DNA of 64,000 nucleotides from Falciphora oryzae (taxonomy: Eukaryota > Ascomycota > Sordariomycetes > Magnaporthales > Magnaporthaceae). The stretch is from assembly GCA_000733355.1 (NCBI GenBank), contig JNVV01000003.1, positions 744,001-808,000 of the forward strand, in the 5' to 3' direction. A model generated the notes under the pieces. That model worked only from the letters and a program-made list of their open reading frames with translations. It was not told where the DNA came from and made no database searches. This document shows, in pieces, positions 57,513-64,000 of this stretch (position 1 is its first letter; every line of letters starts with the position of its first letter). A program made the position numbers and the translations under genes.

Positions 57513-59878
57513 ATGGGTGCGGTGGAAGGGCTCACTGCAGCCCACGAGTTGTACGCTCGAGCCGGCGGCATCGGGCCAACTGGCGTCGAGCGCCCGCCTA
57601 TCTTCAAGGTTATCGGCATCATTCTCGCTGCGTCCTCGGGGCTCTTCATTGGCAGTTCGTTCGTGCTGAAGAAGTACGGCCTGCTGAAGGCAAACGAGAA
57701 GTATAGCGAGGTCGCCGGCGAAGGCTATGGCTACCTCAAGAACTTTTGGTGGTGGTCCGGCATGATACTGATGATCTTCGGCGAGATCCTCAACTTTGTC
57801 GCCCTATCCTTCACCGACGCCATCCTCGTCACGCCCCTCGGCGCCCTGTCGGTCGTCATCTGCGCCATCCTGTCCGCCATCTTCCTCAAGGAACGCCTTA
57901 GCATGGTCGGCAAGGTTGCCTGCTTCCTGTGCATCGTTGGCTCCGTCGTCATCGTTCTGAACGCCCCCGCCAACTCGTCCGTCGCCAACATCGAGCAGAT
58001 GCAGGCCTTCGTCATAACTCCTGGCTTCCTCAGCTACACGGGCGTCGTTGTCGTCGGCTGCATAATAACCGCTCTGTACGCCGGCCCGAGGTGGGGGAAG
58101 AAGAACATGCTGGTCTACATCTCCATCTGCAGCTGGGTCGGAGGCCTGAGTGTCGTCGCTACCCAGGGTCTCGGTGCTGCCATAATCACCCAGATCGGTG
58201 GCACGCCCCAGTTCAACCAGTGGTTCCTATACGTGCTCTTGGTCTTTGTTATCGCCACGCTGCTGACCGAGATCATCTACTTGAACGTCAGTAACCAAAG
58301 AAGGGCATATCCCAGCGGGGACGCTTTCTGTTTTATATCCAGTTCATTTCGGCTAACATCTCGTATCTTGAACAGAAAGCCTTGAATCTCTTCAACGCCG
58401 CCATGGTGACTCCAACCTATTACGTCTACTTCACAAGCTCTACAATCATCGCATCGAGCGTCCTTTTTCAAGGATTCAAGGGGACTGCGACATCCATTAT
58501 TACAGTCGTCAACGGCTTCTTGACTATTTGTGCCGGTGTTGTCTTGCTTCAGCTCTCCAAGTCGGCTAAGGATGTTCCGGATACGGCCGTGTTCAAGGGG
58601 GACCTGGACCAAATCCATACCATCGCGGAGCAGGAGCAGAGCGAGACGGATCCCAAGGCGGACGCTATCCGTGGCACCGCTGCCATCATCAGGCGACTCT
58701 CAAGTGCGCGGCTCAAGATGGAGGCAGATGAGCTGAAGAGAATGCACGAGGAGAAGCAGCAGGAGGCCCTGGCCCCGCTCAATGAAGATGGCGCTCAGTT
58801 TGAGTGGGACGGCATCAGGAGGCGGCGGACGACATATGGCAGCACGCGGTCGCGTGCCATGACGTCTCCCTCGCCTCACCCGTTCGGGAGTCCCGCGCCG
58901 ACACCGCATCCGCCCCTCGGCTGGTCGCACTTCCCGACGCAACAAGAGCTCGACGCACTCGACAGGCCCTCTAGTCCAGGCGCGCTGTCGAGTATCGTCG
59001 GGACCATTCGCACCCGGGCCAAAAGCGCCTTTGTGCCGCCACAGAGCGCGCTTGGTGCCTCCCACGACGACGACGACGACCCGAACAAGCACATGCAAAA
59101 CCCGCTACACCCAGTTCCTCTGACTGATATGAATGCTCCTGGCGGCGGCAACGACCAAGATCTCGAGTCGGGTGTCTACAGCAACGGGAAGAGCCCCTCC
59201 AAGGCTAGGTACCAAGGCAGCACGCTCAGTGTCCCTGGTACCGCGCGCAGCGCCCCGCCTGGAAGACATCGAGGCGTTTCCGAAGTCAGCGATGTCAGCA
59301 GCCTCGGCCCTCCGCCGACGCCGCCTCCCCACGGGACTCGCAGACAGTTCAGCTTTCAGAGGTTTGGACTGGGCCTTGGGTTGAGGCACGGAAACAACTC
59401 ACCGCAGCAGCCGTCACAGCAATCACATGCTCATAGCGATGCTCATGCTGCTGGCGTGGGAGGCGGAGATGGTGCGGCGGACTCCCCGCGTCCGCCTTCA
59501 AGCCGCCGGCCTGGAAGCCTCGCCGCTAGGACCAGGGGCTACTCCAACCCGCAAACCCAAGAGGCGAGCGAGGAAGAGCGCCTGGGCCTCGTGACGGGAG
59601 ACACGCGTTCGCTGCCGTCGCTGCCGCGCTACGGCGATGTCGTGTACGAGGACGAGGAGCTGGAGAGGTTTCCTTCAGAGGAAAAGAAGGAGGCCAAATA
59701 CGGACGCGGCATTACCAACTCGCCGCCAAGGCAGCCTGCCGGCGGGGGCGAGGAGACAGTTGCCGAGTACGAAGCCCGGCGCAAGCGGTGGAACGAGACT
59801 CGTGGCGGCGGCGGGGAGAGCAGCTCCAGCAGCGGAGCAAGTCCGACAAGGCCGCCTCGCGGGAACGCGAGACAATAG
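57513..59878 (+). CDS. NIPA-type magnesium transporter with long cytosolic tail
   Basis: NIPA (DUF803) proteins mediate Mg2+ uptake; they belong to the drug/metabolite transporter fold. Exons 57513-58286 and 58376-59878 give 758 aa. The membrane domain (about residues 30-360) has eight or nine helices with family motifs GLFIGSSFVLKKYGL, EILNFVALSFTDAILVTPLG, ALSVVICAILSAIFLKERL and LNLFNAAMVTPTYYVYFTSS (just after the intron). The remaining 390 or so residues are hydrophilic, rich in Pro, Ser, Gly, Arg and His, with an Asp run (HDDDDDPNKHMQ). Such extended tails are seen in fungal members but not in the animal proteins. Confidence 0.92.
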
Positions 59879-61162
59879 CCCCCTTCTCTGGGAGGGACTG
59901 GCGGGGCGTATCTATAATGCCCTTTCTCGCACAATTGCTGCGATAACGACGACCACGATGACCAGCATTTTCTTCAAGTGGAATTTCCAGCGACAACGAC
60001 TGGATGAACCCAAGTCTTGCGACCCGATTGTGTTTCCCGACCTGGCGTTCCTCTGACCTGGATCTTCCGGACAGAGATGTAAGATTACTTGCACGCAACG
60101 ACCCCTACCTACCTAGGTACCTGGTGACTTAGCTCGTGACCTGGCCGCTGGGACGAGAACGCAGCTTACTTGCCTAGGTATTCCTACACATCATCTTGTA
60201 TATTAGACTACTGATTTGGGCCCGGCGCATCTGGGGAGTACACACCATGAGCAGCAACGCAACATGGAAAATTATTAGACGGGTACATGGGAGGATATTT
60301 GGGAACCTCGAGCTACGTTCTTTGTGCCTCTCTTTACACACACATAGCTTCCTCGCCCTTGGGGCAGCCCTGATTTCTTTCCGAGGCGACCTTTTTTGTA
60401 CAACGAAGCCCCTAACAATCAGAAGCATTATGACGAAGTAATTTTATTATTCATGGATTCTCTGATCGTTGCCATCTCTCATTCAAGTCCGCGACTAGCA
60501 TGATTTCAGTAATGTAGCTACAATTGTTTAACAAAGCTATCATTTTGTATAGTCCTATCTTGCCGAGAAATCCATCTCCGCTGGTTATACGGACATGTGC
60601 GCGCTCTGCTACCCACGCGTAGGCCGAGTACATCCGAACCAGGATAGCCTTTGGTGATCCCCTTTGGCTATATTGCTGTAGTAATACTGAATATTGGATA
60701 ACGTGTAAGACTAGAGGTGGTAGGGGTGAAGAAGAAATTCATGTCGTGCGTAAGATATCATAAAGTCGTGGGCAACCCGCTTGATGAAAGGGGCAGGAAA
60801 AAAAATGAAGAATAAAGAAGGAAAACAATAATATCAACACGCTGCAAACGCCTGGCATGCACCGCAGAAAAACATGTTCCAGAACGCCTTGCTATGCCGG
60901 GTCATGCATGATGAGAGGAGAAAGCAAGATGTATGCAAACCGGGGGGTTTTCTTCCCCCTCTCTCGCGCGCAACAGAGGTAAAAGAAGGAGGTCCAGTGA
61001 ATATCCACGGGTCGTCATGCCCCGGCCAGGACTAGACCGCGTCTGGGGGATGGAAACCCAGATGGCAAGAGTCGATGGAAACAAATCCGAGCTGGCAGTC
61101 ACCGCACAGTTTTATACTTTCACGAAGAAACGGGTTCGCGTGGGATTGCAGGATGGATGGGA
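59879..61162. other. Convergent 3' intergenic region
   Basis: Lies between the NIPA gene and the CHIP-like gene. It contains short CCTACCTAGGTACC-type palindromic words at 60103-60122 and 60169-60182, which are common simple motifs in this group of fungi. No gene is visible. Confidence 0.45.
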
Positions 61163-62272
61163 TCACCAGTCCACCGCCCAGCCGTTCTCCTCGAGGAACT
61201 CCTCGCAGGCCTGCTTGAGCCCCAGGTTCGGGCGTAGGTCCGACGGCTGCAGCGGCTCGCGGGTCAGGGGGTCCGTGGGGTGTCTCCGGAGGTGTTCCAT
61301 GATGGTCGAACGTTCGTATGACTTGCCGGTTTTTGTCTAGGGGGTTATTGGGACATGTTAGCTACCAACCATGCCTATGGGATGTGAGGGGCCTAAAGAG
61401 CTCCCCTCCCCCGTCGGTAGAGAGAAAGACTTGTGGAGATGGGGCTCACAATGACGGGGTCGACCATGAAGCCGAAGCCGATGTCGTCGATGGCCCAGTC
61501 CGGGACGTTCCTCCTCTTTGACGCGGCGGCGCGCGACCTCTCAAAGACGTCCGACACCAGCCTGGCCTTGGTGGCGTACTCGTCCACCACCGCGCGGCGC
61601 GTCGGCTCGCCCTCGCCGCCCTCCACGAGGAGCGCCTCTAGCTCGTCGTCGCGCTCGCGCTCGAGCAGGGCTAGGACCTCCTTCTCGAGCCGGCCGTCCT
61701 GGCGCTCACGCCTGCGCTCGCGCTCCTCCCAGCGGTCCTTCTTGCAGCGCAGCACGAGCTCCGTGACCTTTGGCAGGGAGCGGTCGTTTGTCGCCATGCA
61801 GAGCTGGTGCGCGCGCGTCGCGTGCGAGAGGGCGCCGTCGAGGTCGAAGCCGTCCTCGACCTTGGCCTGGGCCATGTAGTAGTGCGCCTTGAAGCTGTCC
61901 GGGGCCAGCTTGAGGCAGTCGGTGCAGTCGTTGATGGCCAGCTCCCAGAATTGCTGCTTTAGGCGCGCCATGGCGCGGTTGGTGAAGAGGGCCGCGTTCT
62001 TGGGGTCGAGGATGATTCTGTTTGCAGCACGGCGAGGCGTCGAGTGGGGGTTAGTCTAGTGTAGTCCCCTGGCATCTCCTGCAGGGGTCATCTCCTCGTC
62101 CTCTTCCTGGGCGCCTGGCACTGGAATAGGCGCAGCAGGGCCCAAGGGCCGTGGGATGTGGAGAGGATTCCGTCATAACGTACGCCTTTGAGTACAAGCT
62201 CTCGGCGCCAGCGAAATCGCCTTGCTGAAAGTGGCGGTTTCCCTCCTCTTTGAGGCGAATTGCTTCAGCCAT
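61163..62272 (-). CDS. CHIP-like co-chaperone E3 ubiquitin ligase (TPR plus U-box)
   Basis: Links Hsp70/Hsp90 to ubiquitination of misfolded clients. Exons 62272-62184, 62017-61450 and 61336-61163 give 276 aa, close to animal CHIP in length. N-terminal TPR repeats (AEAIRLKEEGNRHFQQGDF, then IILDPKNAALFTNRAMARL and APDSFKAHYYMAQAKVE) occupy about 1-115. A charged helical dimerisation-type linker (WEERERRRERQDGRLEKEV) follows, then a U-box (about 203-272; DIGFGFMVDPVITKTGKSYER across intron 2, HLRRHPTDPLTREPL). The final residues are EENGWAVDW. Both joins restore conserved motifs. Confidence 0.94.
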
Positions 62273-63587
62273 GGCGCCGCCTCCTGCCAATCGCAACTTA
62301 AAGATGTAGTGGCAGTCTCGGGATATGCGGGGAAGTTGGGCGAATGTTTGGTTTCTGCACGCGCTTCGCCGTTTGTTCTTGTTTGCTCGCCGCCGGCAGG
62401 TTCGGAAGTCGAGCAGCCCAGGGGGTAAGTAATCCTTTATTTGGATAGTCGAGGGTTTGTCGGCGGTTGGGCAGCCCCCGGCAAGGCTGTGAACGGCGCC
62501 TGCAGATAAGGCTGGCTTGAAGAGCCCGGCTGCCGTGTATGGTAGGAGCAGGCTCACTTGGAGGTCGTGGGACAAAGCACGGCGGAAGCACGACGGGCGC
62601 ACGCCGAGGTAGACGAAGACGCGCCCTAGCTTTGAGGGCCCAGGAAGCGCAAAAACGTGGGGTTAAAACGCCAACACTCCGTAGCCCGCTGGGCAGGCAT
62701 GCTTGTCACCCCACTTGGGGGGAATTTGTCAACCTCGCACGCGACGGGCCCCTGCAGCGGGAAGCTTCCAGAACGTCGTCCACGACGAGCAGCCCGCGCC
62801 AGCGATCTCGACGATAGGGCGGGTTATGTGTCGGGCCCTGTCTCGCGTCACGTCACTTCACGGACTTTTTACACCACCGAGTGTGCGAGCCCAAGAATCG
62901 TGCTACTTGGACGACTTCTAGCCCGGGAACGTGTCAGTCTTCCAATGTGTTATTACAGCCCAATCCTTCGTTAGGTGCTGAGGGTTGCTCGGTCAGCCGC
63001 GCTGTACTAGGTTGGGCACCTGAACATGACTTTCTTTGAGCTTTACATAGACCAGTAGTCATGCCTGAAGAGCTTATCTTGGAGGGATTTGCAGTCAGCA
63101 GCCTCACCAATGCGCTCGAGGTATTTGCTTCATGATCTTCTGATCCATACTATCTTACCCAAGAGCTCAGCGGCCATGTTATGTCACTGGTTTCTCAGGC
63201 CCCATTCCCTTGAATTGCGGGATATATCCTGCGAGAGCCCTTCGCTCTTGAGTGCAGGTTAAAGTAATACTGCCCGTCTTATAAAGACAAAATTCTCTCT
63301 GGAATAGCTGAAATCTTACAGGCAAACTCGGCGGGTCATAGAAGGCAACAGACTAAAAACTTGCGGTGCCTTTTCCGAAGGCTCTGTCATAGACCCTTTC
63401 GTCTTTGGCTGTCTTTCTCGTCGGCTATGCTTCAAAGGCGGGGAATCGAGCAGCATGCAAACGGGGCCAACTATTGCCTTGATAGCTAGCCACTGCCACA
63501 GTGGAAAAATTAACCAACGTTGCAACAATTTTACTTTTTTAATTGTCCTACAGAGCCCTACATAATGACATCAGCGCAAAGGGTAGA
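62273..63587. other. Intergenic region, no gene seen
   Basis: Contains the CHIP-like gene promoter and the 3' region of the right-edge dehydrogenase gene. No coding frame is supported. Confidence 0.45.
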
Positions 63588-64000
63588 CTATATCTTGGCA
63601 AATACAGTGGGAACCTTGCCAGCCATCTCGACGAGGGTGCTCTTGTTCTGCACCCAGGCCTCGAGGCCCTTGTGGCCGTTCTCCACGCCGATGCCGCTCT
63701 GCTTCCAGCCGCCGACGGCCATCTCGGCGGGGGACTCGCCCCAGGTGTTAATCCAGGTGATGCCGGCCTCGAGCCGGGCGACGACCTGGTGGCACTGGTT
63801 GATGTCGCTCCCGAAGACGCCGGCGGCCAGGCCCAGCTCGGTGGCGTTGGCGCGCCGCACGGCCTCGTCGACCGTGTCGTAGGCCAGGATCGACATGACG
63901 GGGCCGAAGATCTCCTCCCTCACGATGCGCATGTCGTCGGTGCAGTCGGTGAAGGCGGTGGGGCGGATCCAGAACCCGGCGCTCAGGACCTCCGGGACGC
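63588..64000 (-). CDS. Betaine-aldehyde-dehydrogenase-like protein, C-terminal part
   Basis: The gene runs off the right edge, so only the last 137 or so residues are visible. The segment [57 protein letters not shown] and [10 protein letters not shown] is typical of aldehyde dehydrogenases of the betaine-aldehyde (BADH) class, which oxidise betaine aldehyde or aminoaldehydes with NAD(P)+. The catalytic Cys lies upstream, outside the window. The last residues, VFAKI, end in AKI, a possible type-1 peroxisomal signal. The visible part has no intron. Confidence 0.88.
   Translation of the reverse strand, partial: VPEVLSAGFWIRPTAFTDCTDDMRIVREEIFGPVMSILAYDTVDEAVRRANATELGLAAGVFGSDINQCHQVVARLEAGITWINTWGESPAEMAVGGWKQSGIGVENGHKGLEAWVQNKSTLVEMAGKVPTVFAKI

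Noticed and set aside
60103..60182. CCTACCTAGGTACC-like palindromic words as a candidate mobile-element end
   Set aside because: Short simple motifs of this kind are scattered through intergenic DNA of related fungi. No paired copy or target-site duplication was found.

Overview
The window looks like nuclear DNA of a filamentous ascomycete (Pezizomycotina, most likely Sordariomycetes). Genes carry short introns (about 50-280 bp) with GTAAGT/GTATGT-type donors, CTAAC-like branch sites and CAG/TAG acceptors. Coding exons are GC-rich. The gene content is typically fungal: Rieske protein, Erg28, Ada2, Arp9, Nup170, DDB1, GH3/GH5 secreted enzymes, chitin deacetylase. Gene density is moderate and strand use is mixed. 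I saw no rRNA, convincing tRNA, CRISPR array or intact transposon. All exon joins were built by hand from reading frames, splice consensus and family conservation.

Layout: 0.5-7.3 kb is a carbohydrate block: a secreted GH3 beta-glucosidase (Cel3A/Bgl1 type), a secreted GH5 endo-beta-mannanase and an MFS sugar transporter. 8.0-9.4 kb encodes a seven-helix orphan membrane protein. 11.4-13.9 kb is a TM9SF/Emp70 protein whose Golgi sorting tail sits on a 19-bp last exon. 15.5-16.7 kb is a TsuA/YeeE-like sulfur-compound transporter. 17.2-17.9 kb is a RidA-fold protein without the catalytic Arg. 18.5-22.9 kb holds divergent arp9 and an R3H-associated-domain protein. 23.2-24.8 kb is a secreted, probably GPI-anchored sorbosone/glucose dehydrogenase-like protein. 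27.1-28.3 kb is a single-pass membrane protein.

28.8-46.6 kb is a housekeeping segment: ada2 and the galactose-1-phosphate uridylyltransferase gene (divergent), erg28 and 3-ketoacyl-CoA reductase (divergent, with a palindromic CCAAT element between them), nup170, ddb1 and the Rieske iron-sulfur protein. The right third is sparser. It has a 3.8-kb gene-free interval, a secreted Asn-rich repeat protein, a CBM18 chitin deacetylase, a 3.4-kb gene-free interval, a NIPA-type Mg2+ transporter with a very long cytosolic tail, a CHIP-like TPR/U-box ubiquitin ligase and the 3' end of a betaine-aldehyde-dehydrogenase-like gene running off the right edge.

Several genes fit plant-biomass use and surface remodelling (GH3, GH5, sugar transporter, dehydrogenase, chitin deacetylase). 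The rest is core transcription, nuclear pore, lipid, respiration and proteostasis machinery. I found no gene cluster that amounts to a clearly new system. The most interesting signals are possible splice-dependent C-termini, the Arg-less RidA, the eukaryotic TsuA-like transporter, the Asn-rich secreted repeat protein and a non-canonical peroxisomal-type C-terminus.
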